NCBI GenBank assembly: GCA_009996515.1
Contig: JAACZV010000001.1
Location: 1-64,000, forward strand
Length of the DNA: 64,000 nucleotides
Reading direction: 5' to 3'
Source of the DNA: Comamonadaceae bacterium
Lineage (GTDB): Bacteria > Pseudomonadota > Gammaproteobacteria > Burkholderiales > Burkholderiaceae_C
Of the stretch, positions 47,867 to 58,814 are shown piece after piece. Made by a program: the position numbers and the translations under genes. The notes beneath the pieces are model-generated. The model was not told where the DNA came from and searched no databases. It saw only the letters and a program-made list of their open reading frames with translations. Within the stretch, counting starts at the first letter, position 1. Every line of letters begins with the position of its first letter.

Positions 47867-49174
47867 TTATGCGGTGCGCAATTCGGCCGCCCAGGCGGCC
47901 ACGTCGGCGAGCGCGCGGGTGGCCTGCTCGCCCCCGTCGCGCAGGGGCTTTACGGCCACCTCGCCGCGCGCCAGCTCGTCGGCGCCGAACACCAGCGCGT
48001 AGCGCGCGCCGGAGCCGTCCGCCTTCTTGAACTGCGACTTGAAGGAGCCGCCGCCGGCGTGCATCTGCACGCTGACACCGGCCGCTCGCAGCGCCTCCAG
48101 CGTGGGCAGGATGCGCGGCAGCTCGGCGGGGTCGGGCACGACGGCGTAGACGTCGGGCGCGGCGGTCGGGGTCTGCAGACCCAGCGTCTCCAGCAGCAGC
48201 AGCAGCCGCTCCAGGCCCATGCCGAAGCCCACGGCCGGCGTGGGCTTGCCGCCCAGCTGCTCGACCAGGCCGTCGTAGCGGCCACCCGCACAGACGGTGC
48301 CCTGAGCGCCGAGCTTGGTCGTCACCCACTCGAACACGGTGAGGTTGTAGTAGTCCAGCCCGCGCACCAGGCGCGGGTTGATGCGGTAGGCCAGGCCCAC
48401 GGCGTCCAGCAGCGTGCGCACACCGTTGAAGTGGGCCAGCGAGGCCTCGCCCAGGTAGTCCAGCAGCTTGGGCGCCCCCTCGGCCATGGCCTGCATGGCG
48501 GGGTTCTTGGTGTCCAGCACGCGCAGCGGGTTGCTGTACATGCGGGCCTTGGCCTCCTCGTCCAGCACGTCGCGGTGCTGTTCCAGGTAGGCGATCAAGG
48601 CCTCGCGGTGGGCGCGGCGCTCGTCGGGCTGACCCAGGCAGTTGATCTCCAGCGCGACGTCCTCGCCCTCCTTCAGACCCAGCTCGCGCCACAGCGTGCG
48701 GGCCAGCAGGATGACCTCGGCGTCCACGTCCGGGCCGGCGAAGCCCAAAGCCTCTATGCCCATCTGGTGGAACTGGCGGTAGCGGCCCTTCTGCGGCTTC
48801 TCGCGGCGGAACATGGGGCCGACGTAGTAGAGCCGGCGCGGGCTGTCGCGCAGGAAGCTGTGCTCGATCATGGCGCGCACGACGCCGGCCGTGCCCTCGG
48901 GGCGCAGCGCCAGATGCTCGGCCTGGCCATGCTTGTCGGCGCGGTCCTCGAAGGCGTACATCTCCTTCTCGACGATGTCGGTCACCTCGCCGATGCCGCG
49001 CACGAACAGCGCCGTCGGTTCGACGATGGGCACGCGCACATTCTGGTAGCCGTAGCGCCCCAGCACGCTGCGCATGGCAGCCTCCAGCGACTCCCAGCGC
49101 GCCGATTCCGGCGGCAGGATGTCGTTCATGCCTTTCACAGCCTGCAGGGGCTGCACCTTCTTGGTCTCGCTCAT
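47867..49174 (-). CDS. hisS: Histidyl-tRNA synthetase
   Basis: A 435-residue class II aminoacyl-tRNA synthetase. It opens [20 protein letters not shown]. Motif 2 appears as [20 protein letters not shown], and the histidine-specific loops [17 protein letters not shown] and [17 protein letters not shown] are present. Motif 3 is [15 protein letters not shown], and the C-terminal anticodon-binding domain covers about 335-430. It starts 11 bases after ispG. Confidence 0.97.
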   Translation of the reverse strand: MSETKKVQPLQAVKGMNDILPPESARWESLEAAMRSVLGRYGYQNVRVPIVEPTALFVRGIGEVTDIVEKEMYAFEDRADKHGQAEHLALRPEGTAGVVRAMIEHSFLRDSPRRLYYVGPMFRREKPQKGRYRQFHQMGIEALGFAGPDVDAEVILLARTLWRELGLKEGEDVALEINCLGQPDERRAHREALIAYLEQHRDVLDEEAKARMYSNPLRVLDTKNPAMQAMAEGAPKLLDYLGEASLAHFNGVRTLLDAVGLAYRINPRLVRGLDYYNLTVFEWVTTKLGAQGTVCAGGRYDGLVEQLGGKPTPAVGFGMGLERLLLLLETLGLQTPTAAPDVYAVVPDPAELPRILPTLEALRAAGVSVQMHAGGGSFKSQFKKADGSGARYALVFGADELARGEVAVKPLRDGGEQATRALADVAAWAAELRTA

Positions 49175-49185
49175 GGGATCCGGAT

Positions 49186-50447
<1,262 letters not shown>

Positions 50448-50448
<1 letters not shown>

Positions 50449-51347
50449 CAATTCAACTCCAGACGGGCGACGTTGTCCTTGCCAAGCGCGGCCAGGTCGA
50501 TGGCGGCTCCGCGCCACTCGACGCGGGTGCCGCTGACATTGCCGACGCGCACCTTGTAGGGCGCCGCGCCGCTGTACTCCTGCTGCTCACCCTGGCGCAG
50601 CACGCGCGACAGCAGCGTCTGCCCCTGGGCGTCGACTACCTCGACCCAGGTTTCGGCCGTGGCCAGCACGCGCAGCGCGCTGCCGGCTGCGATAGCGGTC
50701 CTGGCGGGCTCGGCGGCGCTCGCCGGCGCAGGCGGCGGTGCGACCTCGCGCAGCTGCAGCGGCGCCGAGGCCACCGGCACGGCAGCAGGCACCGGGGCCT
50801 CGGAGGCCGCGGAGGCCGCGACGGGCGCGGCCACGAACTCCACCGGCGCGCTGGCCGCCCCGACCACGCCCGAGGCCGGGAAGGCCGGCAGGCTGGCCAC
50901 GGTGTCGCGCTGGCCCACCCAGCCGGCCGGCACCCAGTACACGGCGGCGGCGGCCACCAGCATCAGCAACGCACCCCAGACGACGGGCCGTCCGAGCAGC
51001 GCCAGCACGCCGCCGTCGATGGCGCTGCCGGAACCGCGCTCGCGGAAGGGCTGGTTGAGGCCGGGCCGCACGTCCAGGCCCTGTTCGCCGGTACGCGGCA
51101 GCAGGGCCAGCACGGGCGCGGGGTCCACCTTGAGCGCGCGGCACATGGCCGTGGCCAGCGCGCGGGCGAAGGTGGCATCAGGCAGCAGGTCGTGGCGGTC
51201 GGCCTCGAGGGCCTCCAGCTTGGCCTGCGGCACCTTCAGCGTGACGGCCAGCGCCGCGATGTGCAGGCCGCGCTGCTGGCGCGCATTCCTGAGCCAGGCA
51301 CCGGCGGTGGCTGCGGTGCTGGCGGTTCCCTCGGAAATGGGTTCCAT
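50448..51347 (-). CDS. rodZ: RodZ-like membrane protein with HTH and DUF4115 domains
   Basis: A 299-residue bitopic protein. The N-terminal helix-turn-helix (about 17-85, [19 protein letters not shown] onward) is followed by a linker and one membrane helix (about 118-140, [20 protein letters not shown]). A long Ala/Pro/Val-rich periplasmic linker and a DUF4115 domain (about 215-299, with [20 protein letters not shown]) complete it. RodZ links MreB filaments to the wall-synthesis machinery. The position before ispG, after pilW, is the standard one. Confidence 0.88.
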
Positions 51348-51381
51348 CGTCTTGTCGTTCTTGTCGTGTGCCGCGAACGGC

Positions 51382-52161
51382 TTAGTCGTCGTAGCGGCCG
51401 GCGTCCAGGAACTGGGTTTCCGGCGCCTGGGGATACTTGCGGCGCAGCTGCAGCGCGAGCTCGTCCACCATGGCGACGTCGCCCAGCTTGCGCTCGATGC
51501 GCAGCTGCAGCCACAGGCTCTGCGCATTCAGCTGCTCGGGCTGGGCGTTGACGCGCTTGACGTAGAAGCGGGCGCGCTCCAGCTCGCGGTTGCGGAACAG
51601 CACCTCGGACAGGTTGACCGCGATGGCCGGGCTGCCCGGGTCCAGCTCGAAGGCACGCGACAGCGTCTTCTCGGCCACCAGCAGGCGGCCGGCACGGGCC
51701 TCGCAGACGCCCTTGGCCAGCAGCGTGCGCGCCGGGGCCCGGTAGCTGGGCTGCGCCAGGGCCTGGTCGAACAGCGAATCGGCCGTGGGCCAGCGCTGCT
51801 GCTGGCACATGAACCAGCCGTAGTTGTGCAGCGTGTCGGGGTCGTTGGGATAGACGGCCAGCGCGCGGCGGAAGGCCTCTTCGGCGAGCTGGTTGTCGCC
51901 CATCGCGGCATAGATCAGGCCACGCAGGTTGACCGCCTCGCGCATGTCGGGCTTGGCCTGCTGCGCAAGCTTGAGCTCGTCCAGCGCCGTGTTGAACTGG
52001 CCACGCGAGAAATAGCCCTGCGCCAGCTCCAGCCGGATGGCGGCGCGGCGGTCGGCATCGGTCTGGTCGGAATCGGTCTTGATCTCGCGGTCGCTGCTGG
52101 GGGCAGTGCCCGCGCAGGCGGCCAGGAGGGCGGCGATCAGAAGGATGGGCAGGCGCTTCAT
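51382..52161 (-). CDS. pilW: Type IV pilus biogenesis/stability lipoprotein PilW (PilF)
   Basis: A 259-residue outer-membrane lipoprotein. A type II signal ends at the lipobox LLAAC (Cys near residue 15-16). The rest is a run of about six TPR motifs, for example AAIRLELAQGYFSRGQFNTA, AEEAFRRALAVYPNDPDTLH and ALAQPSYRAPARTLLAKGVC. PilW/PilF guides assembly of the PilQ secretin. No other pilus gene is in the window; the rlmN-pilW-rodZ-ispG order is nonetheless normal. ATG 52161 is preferred over TTG 52164. Confidence 0.92.
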   Translation of the reverse strand: MKRLPILLIAALLAACAGTAPSSDREIKTDSDQTDADRRAAIRLELAQGYFSRGQFNTALDELKLAQQAKPDMREAVNLRGLIYAAMGDNQLAEEAFRRALAVYPNDPDTLHNYGWFMCQQQRWPTADSLFDQALAQPSYRAPARTLLAKGVCEARAGRLLVAEKTLSRAFELDPGSPAIAVNLSEVLFRNRELERARFYVKRVNAQPEQLNAQSLWLQLRIERKLGDVAMVDELALQLRRKYPQAPETQFLDAGRYDD

Positions 52162-52182
52162 CAAATCCTCGGCGTTAGAGCG

Positions 52183-53292
52183 TCAGGCGGATTTGGCCAC
52201 CGTCACGGGGGCCCTGACCATGCGGATATGCGCGCGGGTGCGGTCCTGCACCTCGCCGGCGAGCTGGCCGCAGGCGGCATCGATGTCGTCGCCGCGCGTC
52301 TTGCGCACGGTCGTCACGATGCCGGCCTGGATCAGCACGTCGGCAAAGGCCTGCACGCGGGCATTCGTGCTGCGCACGAGGCCCGACGCCGGGAAGGGGT
52401 TGAAGGGGATCAGGTTGATCTTGCAGCTGACCTTGTGCTTCAGCAGCGCGACCAGTTCGCGGGCCTGCTCGGGCGCATCGTTCACCTCCTGCAGCATGCA
52501 GTACTCGAAGGTGATGAAGTCGCGCGGCGCCTTCTCGAGGTAGCGGTTGCAGGCCGCCAGCAGTTCGGCGATCGGGTATTTCTTGTTCAGCGGCACGAGC
52601 TGGTCGCGCAGCGGGTCGGTGGGCGCATGCAGGCTGACGGCCAGCGCCACCGGGCAGTCCTCGCGCAGGCGGTCGATCATGGGCACGACGCCGGAGGTGG
52701 AGACCGTCACGCGGCGGCGGCTCAGGCCGTAGCCATGGTCGTCCAGCATGGTCTTGAGCGCCGGCACGAGCTGGTCGTAGTTTTGCAGCGGCTCGCCCAT
52801 GCCCATCATCACGACGTTGGAGATGACGCGCTCGGTCGTGTTCTGGCGCTTGCGCAGCGCGTGCTCGGCAAACCAGAGCTGGGCCGTGATCTCGGCCGTC
52901 GTCAGGTTGCGGCTGAAGCCCTGGTGGCCGGTGGAGCAGAAGCGGCAGCCCACGGCGCAACCGGCCTGGCTGGAGACGCACAGCGTGCCGCGGTCGTCCT
53001 CGGGGATGAAGACCGCCTCGACGGCATTGCCGGCGCCGACGTCGAACAGCCACTTGATGGTGCCGTCGGCCGACACATGCTCCGAAATCACCGGCAGCGC
53101 GGTGATGTGGGCACGGCCCTTGAGCTTGTCGCGCAGGGACTTGGCGAGGTCGGACATCTGCTCGAAGTCCGACGCGCCCTTCTGGTGGATCCAGCGGAAC
53201 AGCTGGGTCGCACGGAATTTCTTTTCGCCCAGTTCCTCGCAGTAGGCGGCCAGGCCTGTTAGATCGAAACCGAGCAGGTTGACCGCGTCCAT
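52183..53292 (-). CDS. rlmN: Dual-specificity RNA methyltransferase RlmN
   Basis: A 369-residue radical-SAM enzyme that adds C2 methyl groups to A2503 of 23S rRNA and A37 of some tRNAs. The cluster-binding cysteines lie in [18 protein letters not shown]. An N-terminal accessory domain has [30 protein letters not shown] and [20 protein letters not shown] are RlmN-typical, and a C-terminal Cys ([11 protein letters not shown]) completes the reaction. It lies between ndk and pilW. Confidence 0.97.
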   Translation of the reverse strand: MDAVNLLGFDLTGLAAYCEELGEKKFRATQLFRWIHQKGASDFEQMSDLAKSLRDKLKGRAHITALPVISEHVSADGTIKWLFDVGAGNAVEAVFIPEDDRGTLCVSSQAGCAVGCRFCSTGHQGFSRNLTTAEITAQLWFAEHALRKRQNTTERVISNVVMMGMGEPLQNYDQLVPALKTMLDDHGYGLSRRRVTVSTSGVVPMIDRLREDCPVALAVSLHAPTDPLRDQLVPLNKKYPIAELLAACNRYLEKAPRDFITFEYCMLQEVNDAPEQARELVALLKHKVSCKINLIPFNPFPASGLVRSTNARVQAFADVLIQAGIVTTVRKTRGDDIDAACGQLAGEVQDRTRAHIRMVRAPVTVAKSA

Positions 53293-53333
53293 ACGAAATC
53301 CTGGGCCGGGGTCATGGACCCCGTGGGTGGGAA

Positions 53334-53762
53334 TCAGCGACCGGCGTAGACGTTCATGCCGGGGAAGAAGAACGCCACTTCGGCGGCGGCCGTTTCCGGC
53401 GCGTCCGAGCCGTGCACGGCGTTGGCGTCGATGCTGTCGGCGAAGTCGGCGCGGATCGTGCCCTTCTCGGCCTTCTTCGGGTCGGTCGCGCCCATCAGGT
53501 CACGGTTCTTCAGGATGGCGCCTTCGCCTTCCAGCGCCTGGATCATCACCGGGCCGGAGATCATGAAGTTCACCAGGTCGTTGAAGAACGGGCGGGCCTT
53601 GTGCACGGCGTAGAACGCTTCGGCTTCGCCGCGCGACAGGTGGACCATCTTGGCGGCCACGATCTTCAGGCCGGCGGCCTCGAAACGGGCGTAGATCTGG
53701 CCGATGACGTTCTTCGCCACGGCATCGGGCTTGATGATGGACAGGGTGCGTTCGATCGCCAT
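53334..53762 (-). CDS. ndk: Nucleoside diphosphate kinase
   Basis: A 142-residue enzyme that balances nucleoside triphosphates by phosphohistidine transfer. It opens [20 protein letters not shown], and the active-site His is in [34 protein letters not shown] and [16 protein letters not shown] are conserved. An AGGAG site precedes ATG 53762; an ATG at 53792 is possible but less likely. A TACAAT element lies at 53801-53806. First gene of the long ndk-rlmN-pilW-rodZ-ispG-hisS-yfgM-bamB-der run. Confidence 0.97.
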   Translation of the reverse strand: MAIERTLSIIKPDAVAKNVIGQIYARFEAAGLKIVAAKMVHLSRGEAEAFYAVHKARPFFNDLVNFMISGPVMIQALEGEGAILKNRDLMGATDPKKAEKGTIRADFADSIDANAVHGSDAPETAAAEVAFFFPGMNVYAGR

Positions 53763-53800
53763 GGATTTCTCCTGATGAGGTGTATTGGACAAAGCCTTGG

Positions 53801-53806
53801 ATTGTA
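53801..53806 (-). promoter_or_regulatory. Candidate -10 element of ndk
   Basis: Minus strand TACAAT, 39 bases before the ndk ATG, followed by an AGGAG ribosome-binding site. The -35 is not clear. Confidence 0.4.
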
Positions 53807-53845
53807 GCTTTGCGGGATGACCCTAGTTGCCTTGACCGGCTGCGC

Positions 53846-55780
53846 TCAGCGGTGACGACCGCCGAAGCCGCCGCCGGAGCGACCGCCACCCCCCTTGCCG
53901 CCGCCACGGTTGCCTCCACCGCCGCCACGGCGCAGGAAGGCATCACCGCCGATGTAGCCCACCGAGGTCTGCATCGGATCGGGCTCGCGCGGGCCACCCT
54001 TCTGGCGGTTGCCACCGCGGTTGTGGTCCTGGGCGCTGCCACCGGCGCCGAAACCCATCGGGATGCCGCGCTTGCCGCCCGTCGCATGGCGGCGGTCGAA
54101 GGTCTGCTCCAGCGGGTTGATGTGGTGCGGAATGAAGTCGTCGTCTTCGTCGTCCTGGCGGCGCGGGCCGCGCTCCTCGCGCGGCGGGCGCGACTGCTGG
54201 GGCTCCTGGGGCCGGCTGGGGCGCGGGCCGGCATGCGAGCCGCGGTCGTCGGCGCGGCGCTTGTTGCGGTCCTTCTTGCCGCCCTGGCCCTGCTGGGCCT
54301 GCGGCCCCTGCTCCTGGCGCTGCTCGCGCTGCGTCGTGTGGCCGGCCAGGCGGCGGATGACGCGCACGTCGTCGTCGCCCAGCTCCACCCAGACGCCGCG
54401 CTTGAGGCCGCGCGGCAGCACGACCGTGCCGTAGCGGATGCGGATCAGGCGACTGACCACCATGCCCACCGCCTCGAACAGCTTGCGCACCTCGCGGTTG
54501 CGGCCCTCGGTGATGACGACGCGATACCAGCGGTTGGCGCCTTCGCCGCCGCCGTCCTCGATGCTCTTGAACGCGGCCGTCTGGCCGTCCACGCTGACGC
54601 CCTCCAGCAGGCGGGCGCGCTGCTCGTCGCTCAGCGAGCCCAGCACGCGCGCCGCGTACTCGCGCTCCACGCCGAAGCGCGGGTGCATCAGCTGGTTGGC
54701 CAGCTCGCCGGAGTTGGTGAACAGCAGCAGGCCTTCGGTGTTGATGTCCAGGCGGCCCACGGACTGCCACTTCTGGCCCTGCACGCGCGGCAGCGTGCGG
54801 AACACGGTGGGGCGGCCCTCGGGGTCGTTGAACGTCGACACCTCGCCCGTGGGCTTGTGATAGGCCAGGATGCGCGGGTTGGGCGGCGAGATGCGCACGC
54901 GCACTTCCTTGCCGTTGACGCGCACGCGGTCACCGAAGGAGATGCGCTGGCCCACATGCGCCACCTCGCCATTCACCTCGATCTTGCCGTCGGCGATCCA
55001 GTCCTCGATGTCGCGGCGCGAGCCGATGCCGGCCTGGGCCAGCACCTTCTGCAGCTTGGGCGCGTCGGCATCCGGCGCCAGCACGCGCTTGGCCTCGCCC
55101 TCGGCCGCAGCGCCTTCGGCGCCCTCGCCCTCCTCCGCCGCGTCCGGCACGGCGGCGAGCTGGGGCGGCTCGGCGGCATCCGGCGCCTCGGACTCGGCAT
55201 CCAGGCTGCCCGACAGCACGTCGGCGAAGCGCGCCCCCGCGGCCTCGACCAGTTCCGGCGCCAACGCCGGGCCCGGCGACTCGCCACCGGCCACCTGCCC
55301 GGCGGCCTGGCGCTCGGCGCGCTCCTTGCGGTTGCGGCGGCGATTGCGGCTGCGGCCACCACGCTCGCCCTCCTCGCCCTGGCCGTCATCGCCCTCGCCC
55401 TCGTCGCCATCCTCCGCCTGGGCCACGGCCGGCACTTCGTCACCCAGCGTGAACAGCGGGGCCTGCTCGGCCGAGGGCGCCGAGGCGGCAGCCTCGACCA
55501 CCACGGGATCGGCCGTGGCCGTCTTGCGCGGCGCCCGCTTGCGGGCAGGCGCCGGCTCGGCCGCCGTGGCCTCGGCAACCGCGGCCTCGGGCTCGGCACC
55601 CGCCTCGTCGGCCGCCGACGCGGCCTTGCGGCGGCTGCGCTTCACCGGCACGGCGGCTTCTGCAGCCTCGGGCGTGGCCTCGGCCGCGGCCTTGGCCGTC
55701 GTGCGACGGCGCTTGGGCGCAGGCGCGTCGGCGTCGGCAGCGGAAGGCAGGTCTTGTTCTTGGTCGGCAGCGTCGTTCAT
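53846..55780 (-). CDS. rluB: 23S rRNA pseudouridine synthase RluB with long low-complexity tails
   Basis: A 644-residue protein whose catalytic core is ordinary but whose ends are very long. Residues 1-235 are Ala/Glu/Arg-rich and probably disordered, with KR clusters. An S4 RNA-binding domain follows (about 241-290, LQKVLAQAGIGSRRDIEDWI), then the pseudouridine synthase domain with catalytic Asp345 in SVGRLDINTEGLLLFTNSGE. The last 160 residues are Gln/Arg/Pro-rich and end in a Gly-rich run. RluB modifies U2605 of 23S rRNA. It overlaps scpB by four bases (ATGA), the common scpB-rluB arrangement. Confidence 0.93.
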   Translation of the reverse strand: MNDAADQEQDLPSAADADAPAPKRRRTTAKAAAEATPEAAEAAVPVKRSRRKAASAADEAGAEPEAAVAEATAAEPAPARKRAPRKTATADPVVVEAAASAPSAEQAPLFTLGDEVPAVAQAEDGDEGEGDDGQGEEGERGGRSRNRRRNRKERAERQAAGQVAGGESPGPALAPELVEAAGARFADVLSGSLDAESEAPDAAEPPQLAAVPDAAEEGEGAEGAAAEGEAKRVLAPDADAPKLQKVLAQAGIGSRRDIEDWIADGKIEVNGEVAHVGQRISFGDRVRVNGKEVRVRISPPNPRILAYHKPTGEVSTFNDPEGRPTVFRTLPRVQGQKWQSVGRLDINTEGLLLFTNSGELANQLMHPRFGVEREYAARVLGSLSDEQRARLLEGVSVDGQTAAFKSIEDGGGEGANRWYRVVITEGRNREVRKLFEAVGMVVSRLIRIRYGTVVLPRGLKRGVWVELGDDDVRVIRRLAGHTTQREQRQEQGPQAQQGQGGKKDRNKRRADDRGSHAGPRPSRPQEPQQSRPPREERGPRRQDDEDDDFIPHHINPLEQTFDRRHATGGKRGIPMGFGAGGSAQDHNRGGNRQKGGPREPDPMQTSVGYIGGDAFLRRGGGGGNRGGGKGGGGRSGGGFGGRHR

Positions 55781-56493
55781 GCGGATTCGGGCTGGGGTTG
55801 CGGGGACGGGTCTTGGGGGTCGGGATCGGGAAGGGCCGGCGTGCCGTCGTCGCCGAACAGGCTCAGCGACGGCGCCGGCACCTCGGCCGCTGGCTCGGTC
55901 TCGGCCGGCGGCGGCGCGGGCGCCGCCTCTTCGGCGGCGTCCAGCAATTGGCCTTGCAGGGCCTCGAAGGCCGGCGGTTCGCTGCCGACCTCCAGGGCCG
56001 GCAGCTGCTCCAGGCTGGCCAGGCCCAGGTCGTCGAGGAAGGTCTTGGTCGTCGCGTAAAGCGCCGGGCGGCCGGGGGTCTCGCGATGGCCTATCGCCTC
56101 GATCCAGCCGCGGTCTTCCAGCTGCTTGATGATCTGGCTGGCGACGACGACACCGCGAATGTCCTCGATGTCGCCGCGCGTGACCGGCTGGCGGTAGGCA
56201 ATGATGGCCAGCGTCTCGAGCACGGCGCGCGAATAGCGCGGCGGCTTCTCGGGGTGCAGGCGGTCGAGATATTCGCGCAGCTCGGGGCGGCTCTGGAAGC
56301 GCCAGCCCGAGGCCAGCGCCACCAGTTCGACGCCCCGGCCCTCCCAGTCGCGGCTCAGCTCGTCGAGCAGGCCGCGCAAGGTGTCGGCACCGAGCTCGTC
56401 GGCGAACAGGCTGCGCAGCTCGCGCAGCGTCAGCGGCTGCGAGGCACAGATCAGCGCGGTCTCGAGGACGCGCTTGGCATCCTGGCTATTCAT
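55777..56493 (-). CDS. scpB: Segregation and condensation protein B
   Basis: A 238-residue subunit of the SMC-ScpAB condensin. Two winged-helix domains occupy about residues 1-165, including VLETALICASQPLTLRELRS and YSRAVLETLAIIAYRQPVTR. RGDIEDIRGVVV and RPALYATTKTFLDDLGL are typical. The last 70 residues are an acidic, Pro-rich tail that is longer than usual. Its stop overlaps the rluB start. A TACAAT element 230 bases upstream may be its promoter. scpA is not in the window. Confidence 0.93.
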   Translation of the reverse strand: MNSQDAKRVLETALICASQPLTLRELRSLFADELGADTLRGLLDELSRDWEGRGVELVALASGWRFQSRPELREYLDRLHPEKPPRYSRAVLETLAIIAYRQPVTRGDIEDIRGVVVASQIIKQLEDRGWIEAIGHRETPGRPALYATTKTFLDDLGLASLEQLPALEVGSEPPAFEALQGQLLDAAEEAAPAPPPAETEPAAEVPAPSLSLFGDDGTPALPDPDPQDPSPQPQPESA

Positions 56494-56734
56494 GAACTCA
56501 ACTTCGCACCCTCAATGGGCAGAGCTCTGGCGTTGTGACCCCGGTCTGGGCGCTCATCAGGCGCTCGCCAGAGGGCTGGGGCGGGTATGGCAACGGCCTT
56601 CAGACGGCCTGTTACACAGCATGGATTGGCGGCTTCCGGGTGGACTGCGATCCCGCGACGGGCTGCCGTCCCCCATCATCTGCTGACACCGGGCACGGCG
56701 CTCACACACGCCAACTGGATCACATTGTAGCCCC
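56494..56734 (-). other. Intergenic region between rluD and scpB
   Basis: This stretch holds 241 bases without a gene. It has a TACAAT -10 candidate at 56724-56729 and two small inverted repeats (GGCGCTC...GCGCTCGCC near 56558-56574, and GGCC...GGCC near 56595). A transcript from that -10 would have a leader of about 220 bases. I see no open frame with coding character. Confidence 0.4.
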
Positions 56735-57733
<999 letters not shown>

Positions 57734-57776
57734 TGTTCCCCGTGACCGGCCGGCGGCACCGCCGTCGACTCCAGAC

Positions 57777-58592
57777 ATGCTTGTTGAGAAATTCAAGGCC
57801 GGCCGCGTCGTCGCCGGCGTCGCCCTGATGGCCATCGCGCTCGGCATGAGCGGCTGCGGCTCCACGGCCAAGGAGGATCCGAACTCCCAGGCGGCGCTGG
57901 ACAAATTGTATGCAGACGCCAAGGATGACCTGAACGCCGGCAGCTACGACCGCGCCATCAAGACCCTCGAGAAGATCGAGGGCCGCGCCGCCGGCACGAC
58001 CATGGGCCAGCAGGCGACGCTGGACGTGGCCTGGGCCTACTACAAGACGGCCGAGCGTGCCCAGGCGATCGCGACGCTGGACCGCTTCATCAAGCTCAAC
58101 CCGTCCAGCCCGGCGATGGACTACGCCCTCTACATGAAGGGCATCGTCAACTTCAACGAGGACCTGGGCCTGTTCGGCCGCCTGGCCAACCAGGATGTCG
58201 CCGAGCGCGACCAGCAGGCCTCGCGCGAGGCCTTGCTGGCCTTCCGCCAGCTGGTCGAGCAGTACCCCGAGTCCAAGTACTCGGCCGACGCGGCGACGCG
58301 CATCGACTTCATCACCAACACGCTGGCGGCCTACGAGATCCACGTGGCGCGCTACTACTTCAACCGCAAGGCCTATGTCGCCGCGGCCAATCGCGCGCAG
58401 AGCGCGGTGGCGGAGTTCCAGCATGCGCCGGGCATCGAGGAAGGCCTGTTCATCATGAGCGAGAGCTACGACAAGCTGGGCCTGACCCAGCTGCGCGACG
58501 ACGCCCGCCGCGTGCTGGACAAGAACTTCCCCGACAGCCAGTACGCCAGCGGCGGCGGCAAGCGCAAGAAGCCCTGGTGGCAGTTGTGGTGA
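57777..58592 (+). CDS. bamD: Outer-membrane assembly lipoprotein BamD
   Basis: A 271-residue lipoprotein. A type II signal has the lipobox MSGC (Cys near residue 25). Five TPR-like repeats follow, including LYADAKDDLNAGSYDRAIKT, GQQATLDVAWAYYKTAERAQ and FRQLVEQYPESKYSADAATR. The segment ALYMKGIVNFNEDLGLF is diagnostic of BamD/ComL. BamD is the essential lipoprotein partner of BamA. A multi-hairpin element begins about eight bases after its stop codon. Confidence 0.96.
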   Translation: MLVEKFKAGRVVAGVALMAIALGMSGCGSTAKEDPNSQAALDKLYADAKDDLNAGSYDRAIKTLEKIEGRAAGTTMGQQATLDVAWAYYKTAERAQAIATLDRFIKLNPSSPAMDYALYMKGIVNFNEDLGLFGRLANQDVAERDQQASREALLAFRQLVEQYPESKYSADAATRIDFITNTLAAYEIHVARYYFNRKAYVAAANRAQSAVAEFQHAPGIEEGLFIMSESYDKLGLTQLRDDARRVLDKNFPDSQYASGGGKRKKPWWQLW

Positions 58593-58600
58593 CCCCTCGC

Positions 58601-58805
58601 CTGGTCTTGCCGCGCTGAACGCGGGCAAGACCAGTCGGTCCCCCGGGGGGAACGGCGATGCTTGGCGGCCTGACCGCCAAGCACATCGCCAGCGCGGGCC
58701 GGCTTGGGAACTGGAGTCGGACACGAGCAGTCCCTGCGGACTGCTTGTGCCTACGAAAGGCCATTGGCCTCCGGCCAATGGCAGGCCCGGCGCTCGGCCC
58801 GCAAG
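58601..58805 (+). repeat. Multi-hairpin 3' element, copy B (downstream of bamD)
   Basis: Hairpins follow one another in order. A 14-bp stem with one bulge lies at 58601-58634, and a TCCCCC/GGGGGGA block at 58639-58651. GGCGA + TGCTTGGCGG, loop, CCGCCAAGCA + CA bulge + TCGCC lies at 58654-58690. A 12-bp CACGAGCAGTCC stem with a CTGC loop lies at 58722-58749. GCCATTGGCC/GGCCAATGGC with a three-base loop lies at 58760-58782. The block GGCCCGGCGCTCGGCCCGC ends it. The order and linkers match copy A at 7591-7690. It fills the gap between convergent bamD and dinG; no gene is seen. Confidence 0.7.
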
Positions 58806-58814
58806 AATCCGCCG

